Shown here in pieces: positions 1 to 8,264 of a stretch of 64,000 nt of DNA. The notes beneath the pieces were generated by a model. That model saw only the letters and a program-made list of their open reading frames with translations. It was not told where the DNA came from and ran no database searches. Every line of letters begins with the position of its first letter. Position 1 is the first letter of the stretch. The position numbers and the translations under genes were made by a program. This DNA is from Veillonella sp. KGMB01456 (lineage in GTDB: Bacteria; Bacillota; Negativicutes; Veillonellales; Veillonellaceae), in assembly GCF_023051165.1 (NCBI RefSeq), contig NZ_JALKIG010000006.1:30539-94538 (forward strand). Direction: 5' to 3'.

Positions 1-73
1 CTAATGGCAGACCGCCTTTTTCAACAGCCCATTGATCGATGAATTTAGCCTCTTCCTTCGCTAAGATACGCAT
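1..73 (-). CDS. nnr: NAD(P)H-hydrate repair enzyme (Nnr/YjeF), N-terminal fragment
   Basis: Only the first 24 codons are inside the window; the gene runs off the left edge. The translation starts MRILAKEEAKFIDQWAVEKG and continues GLPL, which matches the N-terminus of the YjeF-type NAD(P)HX epimerase domain (family pattern: M-R-I-L-x-x-E-E-x-x-x-x-D-x-x-A). These enzymes repair hydrated NADH/NADPH in the cytoplasm, and in Firmicutes the epimerase is often fused to the ADP/ATP-dependent dehydratase. A GGAG ribosome site lies just before the ATG at 71-73. acpS is immediately upstream on the same strand, the usual neighbour. Whether the dehydratase half is present cannot be seen. Confidence 0.8.
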   Translation of the reverse strand, partial: MRILAKEEAKFIDQWAVEKGGLPL

Positions 74-193
74 AGTAGCTCCTTTCTACATAAAATAAAT
101 ATCGTCGATGACTTTATATCTTCTTCTAAGTCATGACATCTATAACACCGCTTTTATATAAGCAGCGGGTTAACACTGCCAAATACTAACTTT

Positions 194-556
194 TTAGAGT
201 GCTACTACCGTGGCCACTGCATAGTCTCGGCAATGGCTGATAGATAGTTGCAGGGACGTAAACCCTTTTTGATCGAATATATCTTTAAAAACCCCGTTTA
301 ACCGTATAAAGGGTGCTCCATATTCATCGCGTCGAATCTCTATGTCCTGAAAAGTCCCCTGCCTGAAGCCAATGCCTAAGGCTTTTACAAACGCTTCTTT
401 AGCCGCATACATACCTGCTAAGGAAGCCGTCTTTTGTTTGCCGCGACTTTCGGCATAATCAAGTTCATGAGCGGTGTAGACTCTTTTGGCAAAAGAGTCT
501 TTAGCCACGGCTTGTTCGATGCGAGCGATTTCAATAATATCTGTTCCCAGTTTCAT
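194..556 (-). CDS. acpS: Holo-[acyl-carrier-protein] synthase AcpS
   Basis: Transfers 4'-phosphopantetheine from CoA to apo-ACP, activating it for fatty acid synthesis. The 120-residue length is normal for AcpS-type transferases. Visible motifs are GTDIIEIARIEQAV at residues 4-17, with the metal-binding Asp, and AAKEAFVKALG at about 51-61, with the catalytic/metal Glu. It precedes nnr, 120 bp downstream; I see no clear signal in that gap. The CoA enzymes coaBC and coaD also lie in the window but in separate units. Upstream, between this gene and rpe, is the terminator at 689-716, so acpS is probably transcribed separately. Confidence 0.95.
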   Translation of the reverse strand: MKLGTDIIEIARIEQAVAKDSFAKRVYTAHELDYAESRGKQKTASLAGMYAAKEAFVKALGIGFRQGTFQDIEIRRDEYGAPFIRLNGVFKDIFDQKGFTSLQLSISHCRDYAVATVVAL

Positions 557-688
557 ATTTCATCAACCTTCGTAACACATTGTTTAGCTAGAATTCCATT
601 AAATTCGTTGTAATTGCAAGGGTTCGTTGCAACAGCGACAGTTTACTGAAGCTGCAATCGTCCAACTTAGACTGCGGTTTAACTTCAA

Positions 689-716
689 AGAAAAAGCTCC
701 TGACAAGCAGGAGCTT
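689..716 (-). terminator. Intrinsic terminator after rpe
   Basis: The arms AAGCTCCTG (694-702) and CAGGAGCTT (708-716) form a perfect 9-bp stem with a 5-nt loop. On the minus strand it is followed by a T-run (complement of 689-693). It lies 6 bp past the rpe stop and marks the end of the rlmN-prpC-prkC-rsgA-rpe unit. Confidence 0.85.
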
Positions 717-721
717 CACTA

Positions 722-1369
722 TTAACCTCGCAAAGAACGAATCATTTCACTACGATCCTTTGCACCGAATACAGCCGAACCGGCCACTAAAATATCAGCG
801 CCCGCTTCACGCACGAGTGGTGCCGTTTCTAAATTAACGCCGCCGTCAACTTCAACAACAGCTTTGGTATTTTCATAATAAGCAAGTAATTTTTTTGCCT
901 TCTGGATCTTACGAACCGCATGAGGAATAAAAGACTGCCCACCAAAACCTGGGTTAACGCTCATAATTAATATCATGTCCAAATCGGACGCTATATCTTC
1001 CAGCATTGATACCGGTGTAGAAGGATTCAAAGAAATCCCGGCTTTCATGCCATGAGCTTTAATTTCCTGTACTAAGCGATGCATATGCGGTGTCGCTTCC
1101 GCATGGAATGTAAAATACTCCGTACCGATATCGGCAAATGTTTTCACATAATCGGCAGGATTGGTCACCATCAAATGAACATCAAACGGTAACTTTGTAT
1201 GGGCACGCAATGCCTTAATTACCGGTGCACCAAAGGTAAGATTCGGCACAAAATGACCATCCATAATATCGATATGCAATAAATCAGCGCCACTGGTTTC
1301 AACGCTTTTAATTTCTTCCTGTAAGCGCGCAAAATCTGCGGATAACATAGAAGGGGCAATCTTTACCAT
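722..1369 (-). CDS. rpe: Ribulose-phosphate 3-epimerase
   Basis: Interconverts ribulose-5-phosphate and xylulose-5-phosphate in the pentose phosphate pathway, feeding the split transketolase elsewhere in the window. The 215-residue TIM barrel shows IAPSMLSADF at the N-terminus, LLHIDIMDGHFVPN (catalytic Asp and metal ligands), HLMV, MSVNPGFGGQ and EVDGGVN near the C-terminus. I take the ATG at 1367-1369 as the start because the protein then begins MVKIAPSML, as in the family. The longer frame to 1402 would run into rsgA. The gene starts 4 bp after the rsgA stop, so the two are probably translationally coupled, as in Bacillus. Confidence 0.96.
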   Translation of the reverse strand: MVKIAPSMLSADFARLQEEIKSVETSGADLLHIDIMDGHFVPNLTFGAPVIKALRAHTKLPFDVHLMVTNPADYVKTFADIGTEYFTFHAEATPHMHRLVQEIKAHGMKAGISLNPSTPVSMLEDIASDLDMILIMSVNPGFGGQSFIPHAVRKIQKAKKLLAYYENTKAVVEVDGGVNLETAPLVREAGADILVAGSAVFGAKDRSEMIRSLRG

Positions 1370-1373
1370 AATT

Positions 1374-2234
1374 TCACCATTTCCTTTGACTGCGAATTTC
1401 ATCGCGAATGACTAAGTACGATTCATAACGCCCCGTCCCTATCCGACCGTCTGCAACAGCGTCTTTGACGCCGCATACAGGCTCATGCTCATGATAGCAG
1501 GGACTGAACTTACAACCTGATTCAGCAGCTAAAAATTCAGGATAGAGCGACGGCAAGCGTTCCTCTGAAATCTCACTGAAATCGATAGCACTAAATCCCG
1601 GTGTATCCATAATAAAGGAGTCTTCATCCAAACTGTACAGCGATGCATGACGAGTTGTATGACGCCCTCTCTTTATTTTATCACTTACTTCACCGGTTTG
1701 AAAAGCAAACGACGGTTCAATAGCATTTAAGAGACTGCTTTTGCCTACACCGGATGGTCCGGCAAAAGCACTTACTTTGTGATGAAGTTGTTCTCGCAAA
1801 GTATCAAGGCCTTCACCGGTTCGGGTAGAAGTTTCAATCACCGTATACCCGATGCGGCGATATAACTCGGCCAGTGTTGCGGTGTTTTCATCACGAAGGT
1901 CACATTTATTAATACAAAGTACTAAAGGAATATCGGCATGTTCAATCATAATGATTAATTTATTAAGCAATAATTCGTTAATATCCGGCTCATGAGCCGC
2001 TACTACCAAAATAACCTGATCAAGATTGGCTACATGAGGCCGTTTCAGTTGATTGTGGCGCGGTACAATGGCTTCAATTGTACCGGCCGGGTCAAAACTG
2101 ACACGATCGCCTACCAAGAGCGAGTAACGCCCCTGTTTCAGACGGCCGCGCACCTTACATTCGTGAACCTCACCATGCTCATCTTGCACGTAAAAATAAC
2201 CATTCATATTTTTTATTACAATGCCTGTATTCAT
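1374..2234 (-). CDS. rsgA: Small-subunit ribosome biogenesis GTPase RsgA
   Basis: A late 30S-assembly GTPase that checks the decoding centre. The 286 residues follow the family plan: N-terminal OB fold (about 1-70), then a circularly permuted GTPase with NKCDL (G4) before SGVGKSSLLN (G1) and DTPGF (G3), and a C-terminal zinc-knuckle with Cys/His ligands in CKFSPCYHEHEPVCGV. It lies between prkC and rpe in the conserved prpC-prkC-rsgA-rpe order. In other Firmicutes RsgA is reported as a PrkC substrate, which fits the linkage, but nothing here shows it directly. Confidence 0.96.
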   Translation of the reverse strand: MNTGIVIKNMNGYFYVQDEHGEVHECKVRGRLKQGRYSLLVGDRVSFDPAGTIEAIVPRHNQLKRPHVANLDQVILVVAAHEPDINELLLNKLIIMIEHADIPLVLCINKCDLRDENTATLAELYRRIGYTVIETSTRTGEGLDTLREQLHHKVSAFAGPSGVGKSSLLNAIEPSFAFQTGEVSDKIKRGRHTTRHASLYSLDEDSFIMDTPGFSAIDFSEISEERLPSLYPEFLAAESGCKFSPCYHEHEPVCGVKDAVADGRIGTGRYESYLVIRDEIRSQRKW

Positions 2235-2241
2235 AGTCCTC

Positions 2242-4173
2242 CTATAATGTTTGATCTTGTACTAAAGCACCGTTTAAATATACTTGAATCTGTACACGGC
2301 CCGTGCCGGATACATCTTTAACAATGCGTTCGCCCGGTTGTGCATTGCCGTCAAATACGGTGCGGGAACCGCTGTCATCACTAACCACAATGCGAACGGC
2401 CTGATTAGCCTTACCGGATGGTACCGTAATATCTACCGTACCTTTCGTTACATTACTGTTTGAAGTATTGGCAGCCGGTGCCGCTTTTTTAGCTTCCGCC
2501 GTCAATGCAACGGATGTATTGGCATCCAGCGAGCTCCCCGCTTCCGGACTTTGCTGCGTAATTACCGCCGTGTCATCACCGGCACCGCTAATTGCTGCAT
2601 TAAGGCCTAAGGAAGCTAATGCGTCTTTGGCATCTTTAACTGTCATACCTACTAAATTAGGTAATTCTACTTTCTTACTCTTCACACGGTTTACCGTTAC
2701 GTCTACGGTAGCACCTTTAGTTACTTTGGAATCTCCCGGAGGCGATTGCATCAAAATAACACCATCTTCTTTACTGTCATCAGTACCTGCGGAAATCTTA
2801 CCAATCACGAGGCCTAAGTTCTTGAGTCGCGAACGAGCCTGGTCGAGGGTCATACCCGTAATGTCAGGCATCGTAATATCGCCGACGCCCTTACTTACAA
2901 CGAGATGAACCGTACGTTGTTCCTTGACCTGTTCATTCGCTTCCGGACTCTGTGAAATAACCTGACCTGCCGGTACATCCGGATTAGATACTTCACTTAC
3001 GGAAACACGCAAATGATTATCTTCCAGAATATGTTTAGCTACCGTAACTTGTTTGCCTACCACATTCGGCACATCTACAGTGGCATTACTCCAGAAGTTA
3101 CCGAAGCTTAAGAAGGCCCACACGAAGGCTAATAAGAAGACGATAAACGCACCTAACAAAATATACTTTTGCGGTAAGCGGCTAAGTTTAGCCATCCAAC
3201 CTTCTTGCGTCGGTTCACCGCCATAATATACTTCATCGTCATCATCGGTGTCGCCATAGGATGTTTCCGGTACCGGTGTCAACACCTGGGTGCCAAAATC
3301 ATGGGGCGCCCGACGGCCGCTGTTACTGTTTACAAAACCTTGCGACATGCGTAACGCAGCTATCATTTCCGTAATATTGCTAAACCGGTCTTCCGGTCGT
3401 TTGGCTAAGGCCTTAATGACCGCTGCTTCCAACAAAGTCGGAATACTCGGATTATAACGTGTCGGCGGGATTAAACGCTCCCGTACATGCTTCAAAGCCA
3501 CGCTGATTGGTGTTTCCCCTTCATAAGGAACGCGGCCGGTTAACATTTCATAAAGCACAGCCCCTAAAGAATAAATATCGGTACTGCCGTTAACCGGCTT
3601 ACCGCTGGCTTGTTCCGGCGATAAATAATGAGCAGACCCCATAATGGAGTTCGTATACATCATGGTAGTACCGGCATTCATGGCGCGAGCAATGCCGAAG
3701 TCGGTTACCTTAATGCGACCCTGCTTAGTAATCAGCACATTATGAGGTTTTATATCACAATGCACAATCCCCATGGCATGAGCGTGTTCGAGTCCTTCGG
3801 CAATAGCAATGGTAAACTTTACCGCATTATCAATGGATATGCGTTCATGACGATTAATATATTCTTTTAAGGTTTCCCCTTCAATGTATTCCATCACTAT
3901 ATAGTGATAGCCTTGGTCAAAACCAACATCATACATGCTTACGATATTGGGATGACTTAATTTACCGGCTGCTTGTGCTTCGCGCTTAAAACGGGCTACG
4001 AAATCATCATCGCCGGCAAAGTTTGAATGTAATATTTTTACAGCCACCGGACGACCTAATAGGGTGTCTTCGCCTTTGAAAACATCAGCCATGCCGCCAA
4101 CGCCGATTTTAGATATTATTTTATAGCGATTATCAAGGATTAACCCTTGTAATTTAGTTGCCTTCTCTTTCAT
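2242..4173 (-). CDS. prkC: PASTA-domain Ser/Thr protein kinase PrkC
   Basis: Membrane kinase that senses peptidoglycan fragments or lipid II and phosphorylates division, envelope and translation proteins. There are 643 residues: an N-terminal cytoplasmic kinase domain (about 17-280) with glycine loop GVGGMADVF, Lys46 in AVKIL, catalytic loop HCDIKPHN and DFG; a linker; one membrane segment (about 338-360); then three PASTA repeats (about 368-433, 434-500 and 502-566) and a short extracytoplasmic C-terminal domain. The Arg of the usual HRD is Cys, so this is a non-RD-type loop; the catalytic Asp and other motifs are intact. It starts 15 bp after its cognate phosphatase gene. Confidence 0.95.
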   Translation of the reverse strand: MKEKATKLQGLILDNRYKIISKIGVGGMADVFKGEDTLLGRPVAVKILHSNFAGDDDFVARFKREAQAAGKLSHPNIVSMYDVGFDQGYHYIVMEYIEGETLKEYINRHERISIDNAVKFTIAIAEGLEHAHAMGIVHCDIKPHNVLITKQGRIKVTDFGIARAMNAGTTMMYTNSIMGSAHYLSPEQASGKPVNGSTDIYSLGAVLYEMLTGRVPYEGETPISVALKHVRERLIPPTRYNPSIPTLLEAAVIKALAKRPEDRFSNITEMIAALRMSQGFVNSNSGRRAPHDFGTQVLTPVPETSYGDTDDDDEVYYGGEPTQEGWMAKLSRLPQKYILLGAFIVFLLAFVWAFLSFGNFWSNATVDVPNVVGKQVTVAKHILEDNHLRVSVSEVSNPDVPAGQVISQSPEANEQVKEQRTVHLVVSKGVGDITMPDITGMTLDQARSRLKNLGLVIGKISAGTDDSKEDGVILMQSPPGDSKVTKGATVDVTVNRVKSKKVELPNLVGMTVKDAKDALASLGLNAAISGAGDDTAVITQQSPEAGSSLDANTSVALTAEAKKAAPAANTSNSNVTKGTVDITVPSGKANQAVRIVVSDDSGSRTVFDGNAQPGERIVKDVSGTGRVQIQVYLNGALVQDQTL

Positions 4174-4188
4174 GTTCTCACCTCGTTC

Positions 4189-4890
4189 TTAGCCTATAGT
4201 ACCAATAACTATGGTTACATTATCGCGAGCCCCTTGATCATATACCAAGTCCATTAAATCTTCAATCAAGCGTTCATCTTTCGGTTCATTCCGAAAGGCC
4301 GCTTCAATTACGGCTTGTTCAATATAACCGGTGAGACCGTCAGAGCATAAAAGTATTCTATCGCCGGGCGCTACTTTTTGTACGCCTGCGTCAATTTCTA
4401 CAACAGGCGACACACCAACAGCCCGTGTCAGCACATTGCGTTGCGGATGTTGCAACATATCATCCGCCTTTAATTCACCTGCTTCATAGAGCGCCTGAAC
4501 CATGGAGTGATCTGTACTGATTTGAATAAGTCGGTCCTCATGAAATACATATAGACGGCTATCCCCTACATTGGCCCAATATAAATCGCTATCCTTAACA
4601 TACGCAACAACCGCAGTTGTGCCCATGCCCTCCAAGGACGGTGTTGCTTTAACTCTTTCATATACAGCAGTATTGGCTTTAGCTACGGACTGACGCAATG
4701 CCTCAACCGAAACTTCCTGCCAATTCTGTATATCGCAAGCCAGTGTGTCAACTACCATAGTGCTGGCAATTTCACCGCCTTTGTAGCCACCCATACCGTC
4801 AGTGACAATACAAAAGGATTCTCCAATGTAAAAACGGTCTTCGTTGCGTTGACGCACCAAACCGATTTTACTCATGCCTATACTCTTCAT
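4189..4890 (-). CDS. prpC: PP2C-family Ser/Thr phosphatase PrpC
   Basis: Cytoplasmic Mn-dependent phosphatase that reverses PrkC phosphorylation. The 233-residue PPM fold shows RQRNEDRF near the N-terminus, VTDGMGGYKGGE, GMGTTAV, WANVGDSRLYV, LCSDGLTGY and ARDNVTIVI, including the metal-binding Asp residues. I place the start at the ATG at 4888-4890, giving MKSIGMSKIG, because AGGAGG precedes it at good spacing and family members begin this way. The frame is open further to 4962, but that would overlap rlmN. It is directly upstream of prkC. Confidence 0.95.
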   Translation of the reverse strand: MKSIGMSKIGLVRQRNEDRFYIGESFCIVTDGMGGYKGGEIASTMVVDTLACDIQNWQEVSVEALRQSVAKANTAVYERVKATPSLEGMGTTAVVAYVKDSDLYWANVGDSRLYVFHEDRLIQISTDHSMVQALYEAGELKADDMLQHPQRNVLTRAVGVSPVVEIDAGVQKVAPGDRILLCSDGLTGYIEQAVIEAAFRNEPKDERLIEDLMDLVYDQGARDNVTIVIGTIG

Positions 4891-4916
4891 AGGGCCTCCT
4901 TTACCTGTGATACCGA

Positions 4917-5957
4917 TTACTCGCTTTCTTTGTTGGCCTGTTGAATTTTCAACTGACCGCAAGCAGCTTGAATGGCATCGCCCATTTCTTTGCGAACCGT
5001 TACGGATACTCCGTAGGAAGCCACAATATTTCTAAAAGCTTCCGTTTGACGGCGCGAAGGTTTAAACAATTTAATATGTTCATTTCCGTTAACCGGAATT
5101 AAATTGACATTACAATTTGGGAAGGATTTTACCAAAGCTCCCAATTCGTGAGCATTCTCGATGGATGAGTTAATGCCGTCAATTAAAATATATTCAAAGG
5201 TTACACGGCGATCCGTTTTTTCATAATATGTCTTAACCGCCGCCAACACATCGGCTAAATTATAGTGTGCGCCAATCGGCATGATTTCACGACGAATCTT
5301 GTCATTCGGGGCGTGAAGGCTCAATGCCAATGTAATAGGAATACCTTCATCGGCTAAGAGATAAATATTTTCTACTACGCCGCAAGTAGATAATGTCATG
5401 CGACGATAGCCGATATCAAACGCTTCTTTTTCATGTAAAAGGCGAAGTGCATTAATTGTATTCGTATAATTTTGAAGCGGTTCACCGGCGCCCATCACAA
5501 CAATGGAATGAATCCGTTCTTTTAAAAGGGCACCAAACAATAAGACTTGCGCCACAATTTCGTGGGTTTCCAAATTGCGATACAAACCGTCGGTAGTAGA
5601 TGCACAGAAAACGCAACCCATGGCGCAACCCACTTGTGAAGATACACACACGGAATTACCGTACTGCTGTTTCATCAATACTGTTTCCACACGATTACCG
5701 TCTGCCAGTTCAAGCAATAACTTCTTAGTCTGACCGTCAGGTGTAGTTTTCTCCGTTACGATGTTTGGCACAGAGATAGCACAATTGGCACTAAGCCACG
5801 CTCGTAATTCGCCGGGCAATTGTTGCATGTCCGCAAAGTCGAATACGTAGCGTTTATATATGTAATCCATTATTTGCTTGGCCCTGAAACGAGGAAATTT
5901 TGCCTCTGTAATAACAGCCTGCAATTCGGTTAGGTTCTTACCCAATAGTTCTATCAT
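4917..5957 (-). CDS. rlmN: 23S rRNA A2503 / tRNA A37 C2-methyltransferase RlmN
   Basis: Radical-SAM enzyme that methylates C2 of A2503 in 23S rRNA (and often tRNA A37), affecting peptidyl-transferase function and drug binding. At 346 residues it is of normal length. It shows the CX3CX2C iron-sulfur motif in GCAMGCVFCAST, MGAGEPLQNY, and the mechanistic C-terminal Cys in AIQAACGQL. It is first in the run ahead of prpC-prkC-rsgA-rpe and is separated from rsmB by 182 bp. That gap holds a plausible promoter and a pair of direct repeats (5970-6008), so it may start its own transcript. Confidence 0.96.
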   Translation of the reverse strand: MIELLGKNLTELQAVITEAKFPRFRAKQIMDYIYKRYVFDFADMQQLPGELRAWLSANCAISVPNIVTEKTTPDGQTKKLLLELADGNRVETVLMKQQYGNSVCVSSQVGCAMGCVFCASTTDGLYRNLETHEIVAQVLLFGALLKERIHSIVVMGAGEPLQNYTNTINALRLLHEKEAFDIGYRRMTLSTCGVVENIYLLADEGIPITLALSLHAPNDKIRREIMPIGAHYNLADVLAAVKTYYEKTDRRVTFEYILIDGINSSIENAHELGALVKSFPNCNVNLIPVNGNEHIKLFKPSRRQTEAFRNIVASYGVSVTVRKEMGDAIQAACGQLKIQQANKESE

Positions 5958-5969
5958 AGTTATATCCTT

Positions 5970-6008
5970 ATTCTATGAAAATCATAATCAAATTCTTTGA
6001 AAATCATA
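5970..6008. repeat. Two 17-bp direct repeats in the rlmN leader, 22 bp apart
   Basis: The words ATTCTATGAAAATCATA (5970-5986) and ATTCTTTGAAAATCATA (5992-6008) differ at one base and start exactly 22 bp apart, about two helical turns. The first contains a perfect TATGA-TTT-TCATA palindrome. They sit between the candidate -10 of rlmN and its start codon, overlapping the expected transcription start. The arrangement looks like a repressor-type operator pair, but the regulator is unknown. Confidence 0.5.
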
Positions 6009-6010
6009 TG

Positions 6011-6040
6011 TTAATAATTTACAGGATGGATAGAAGTCAA
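6011..6040 (-). promoter_or_regulatory. Candidate promoter for rlmN
   Basis: On the minus strand, TTGACT (complement of 6035-6040) and TATTAA (complement of 6011-6016) are separated by 18 bp. The -35 matches consensus at five of six positions and the -10 at four of six. It lies 54 bp before the rlmN start. Confidence 0.45.
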
Positions 6041-6139
6041 TAGCGGTATTCAGATACAAATCAAAATACCCATATCTAATATATATTGGCTATTTAGCCA
6101 CTAAACTCCTTTAAAAACTATAAATTTCACGTAAAATTT

Positions 6140-7489
6140 TTATAAAGCTTTACGAAGTCGTGCAATAAAGAATCCGTCCATTTCATCACGATGGGGCCAT
6201 AAGGTAACCATCGGACCTTCAGCCTCAAAGGGTAAAAATGAAGACGCATCTTCTAACGTAAAATCAGCATGCGTTTTCAGGAAATTCTCCACGACTGCTT
6301 CGTTTTCCCCCTTGTTAATCGTACAAGTAGAATACACGAGGACACCGCCCGGTTTTACCGTTTTGGCGGCCTCGGCAATAATCTGCTTTTGCAATTTAGG
6401 AAGTTCCGTCAAGGACTCCGGTGTTTTGTGCCAACGCATGTCAAGTTTACGTTGTAAAATACCAAGTCCCGAGCAGGGTGCATCCACCAGTACCCTGTCA
6501 AACTGATTGTACCACGTTTCCGGCATTTGGGTAGCATCTTGCAAGTTAAAATCTGCAATTGTTACACCTAAACGTTTCGCATTAGCCGCCATAAGCCCTA
6601 ATTTATGCTCATGAATATCATCCGCCGTAATATGACCTTGATTGGCCATACGCGCCGCTAAATGCATGGTTTTACCGCCCGGTGCCGCACAACAATCGAG
6701 AACTTTTTCACCCGGCTGCGGATCTACCACATAAGCTACCGCCATAGACGCTTCATCGGTAAACGTAATTAAGCCGTCTTTTACAAGGGACGCACTTTCC
6801 AGTGAACCTGTATGACGTGTAATATGGACCGCTTCCGACAATTTTCCGGTAGGTTCTGCCTGCCAACCGGCTTTTTCAAAAGCCGCCATACCGTCAGCCA
6901 CAGAGCCTTTCAAAGTATTGATGCGGGCCGTCAACTTCGGTCGTTCGTTAAACCAAGTACAAAGCCCAATAGTTTCTTCTTCGCCATACGTCTTGAGCCA
7001 ATGTTCCAATAACCAGGTTGGCTGATTGTAAATGAACGCCATGCGCTCTATATCATTTTTGGCAAGTTCGTCAATGCTGTAGCTATCGCGATTGCGAATG
7101 AAATTACGAAGCACGCCGTTCACAAAACCATCGAGGCCGCGAGCCATTTTTTTGGCCATTTTAACACTTTCATTGACGGCGGCACTGTCCGGTACTTTAT
7201 CCATGTAAATAAGCTGATAGAGCCCTAAGCGCAAAATTTCCACTACAATCGAGGATAATTTGCGTAACGGACGTTTAGCGAGTGCCATAATAATGGCATC
7301 TAAATAATTGCGACGTCGTACGACGCCGTAGACGAGTTCCGTGAAAAAACGACGGTCTACATCACTTAATTTATTATCGCCCAGCATCTGCTGAAGTACG
7401 ATATTAGCATAGGCGCCGTCGCGATTAATCTGCAATAAAGCTTGCACCGCCAAACGGCGTATATTAACTTGTGCTGTTCCTTTATCCAT
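6140..7489 (-). CDS. rsmB: 16S rRNA m5C967 methyltransferase RsmB
   Basis: Methylates C967 of 16S rRNA using SAM. The 449 residues have an N-terminal NusB-like helical domain (about 8-145) and a C-terminal Rossmann methyltransferase domain with the SAM motif CCAAPGGKT, the Cys motif DAPCSGLG and the catalytic Cys motif YSTCTINKGENE. The start overlaps the end of the DUF116 gene by 8 bp, indicating translational coupling, and the gene sits in the def-fmt-rsmB order common in Firmicutes. SAM for this enzyme, RlmN and RsmD would come from MetK, encoded nearby. Confidence 0.96.
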   Translation of the reverse strand: MDKGTAQVNIRRLAVQALLQINRDGAYANIVLQQMLGDNKLSDVDRRFFTELVYGVVRRRNYLDAIIMALAKRPLRKLSSIVVEILRLGLYQLIYMDKVPDSAAVNESVKMAKKMARGLDGFVNGVLRNFIRNRDSYSIDELAKNDIERMAFIYNQPTWLLEHWLKTYGEEETIGLCTWFNERPKLTARINTLKGSVADGMAAFEKAGWQAEPTGKLSEAVHITRHTGSLESASLVKDGLITFTDEASMAVAYVVDPQPGEKVLDCCAAPGGKTMHLAARMANQGHITADDIHEHKLGLMAANAKRLGVTIADFNLQDATQMPETWYNQFDRVLVDAPCSGLGILQRKLDMRWHKTPESLTELPKLQKQIIAEAAKTVKPGGVLVYSTCTINKGENEAVVENFLKTHADFTLEDASSFLPFEAEGPMVTLWPHRDEMDGFFIARLRKAL

Positions 7490-8264
7490 TGATTAATTTC
7501 TCCACCACTTCTTTAATTCGATCCGTATCAACCCGCGTATTACAGCAAGGTCCGCAAGGTCGTTCATTCAGAACGCCTACTACGGGAATCGGAAATACAT
7601 CATTCATGCCACTTACCAAATCCCGTTCACAGGCGATGGCAACAATAGCTTTCGGCCGAATATTTTTAATCATCAAACGCGCCAAGGTACCACCGGTTAC
7701 AACCACGAACTTACAACCGTAAGTATCGGCAATATCCAGTAAGGTGCCGACCTGACACCGACCGCAACGCTTACAGTTATGTACATCAGTCGTTACTTTA
7801 TGAACACAGTCGCTTTTTTGCAAACAATGAGGTGTTAACAAAAGCAAGCGATCCGCCGGTACTTTGTACAAATTTAACTCAACCAAATGATTAATCAAAT
7901 CAATCAAAGACTGGCTCACCTTATCCTTGGAGGCTCCCACCACTTTACCGGCCAGGAGGACCAAAGGGAAAAATGCATAGAGCCAGCGATTGCTGATGCG
8001 GAGCCATATAGGATGAATCCGCCAGTGATTCGTTGAAGCTAAAAGCATACTGCCCCACATTATCCAACATAATAGCGGGAATATGGCAAGGAGTGTTTCC
8101 ACCCCATAGGCAATAGGTAAACCTAAGCGATGTAAGCCGGGCCACAGCAAATATGCCAAGGCCGCCCAAACAAGGGTAATGCCGGCAAACACGGCGAAGG
8201 TTAATTTAAAATATAAAGGATAACGCCCCAAAACGGGGTGATCCTGCTGTTCTTGATTACGCAT
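7482..8264 (-). CDS. DUF116 membrane protein, cysteine-rich
   Basis: I recognise the DUF116 family; its function is not established to my knowledge. The N-terminal 110 or so residues hold about three hydrophobic segments (around 18-40, 50-75 and 90-110). The rest is a soluble domain with many cysteines: PHCLQKSDC, NCKRCGRCQVG and ERPCGPCCN. These clusters suggest metal or iron-sulfur binding. The gene overlaps fmt by 8 bp upstream and rsmB by 8 bp downstream, so it is locked into the formylation/deformylation and rRNA-modification operon. Any functional link to translation initiation is inference. Confidence 0.8.
   Translation of the reverse strand: MRNQEQQDHPVLGRYPLYFKLTFAVFAGITLVWAALAYLLWPGLHRLGLPIAYGVETLLAIFPLLCWIMWGSMLLASTNHWRIHPIWLRISNRWLYAFFPLVLLAGKVVGASKDKVSQSLIDLINHLVELNLYKVPADRLLLLTPHCLQKSDCVHKVTTDVHNCKRCGRCQVGTLLDIADTYGCKFVVVTGGTLARLMIKNIRPKAIVAIACERDLVSGMNDVFPIPVVGVLNERPCGPCCNTRVDTDRIKEVVEKLING

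Noticed and set aside
722..1402. Longer rpe start at 1402
   Set aside because: It overlaps rsgA and adds 11 residues unlike the family; the ATG at 1369 gives the usual MVKIAPSML start.
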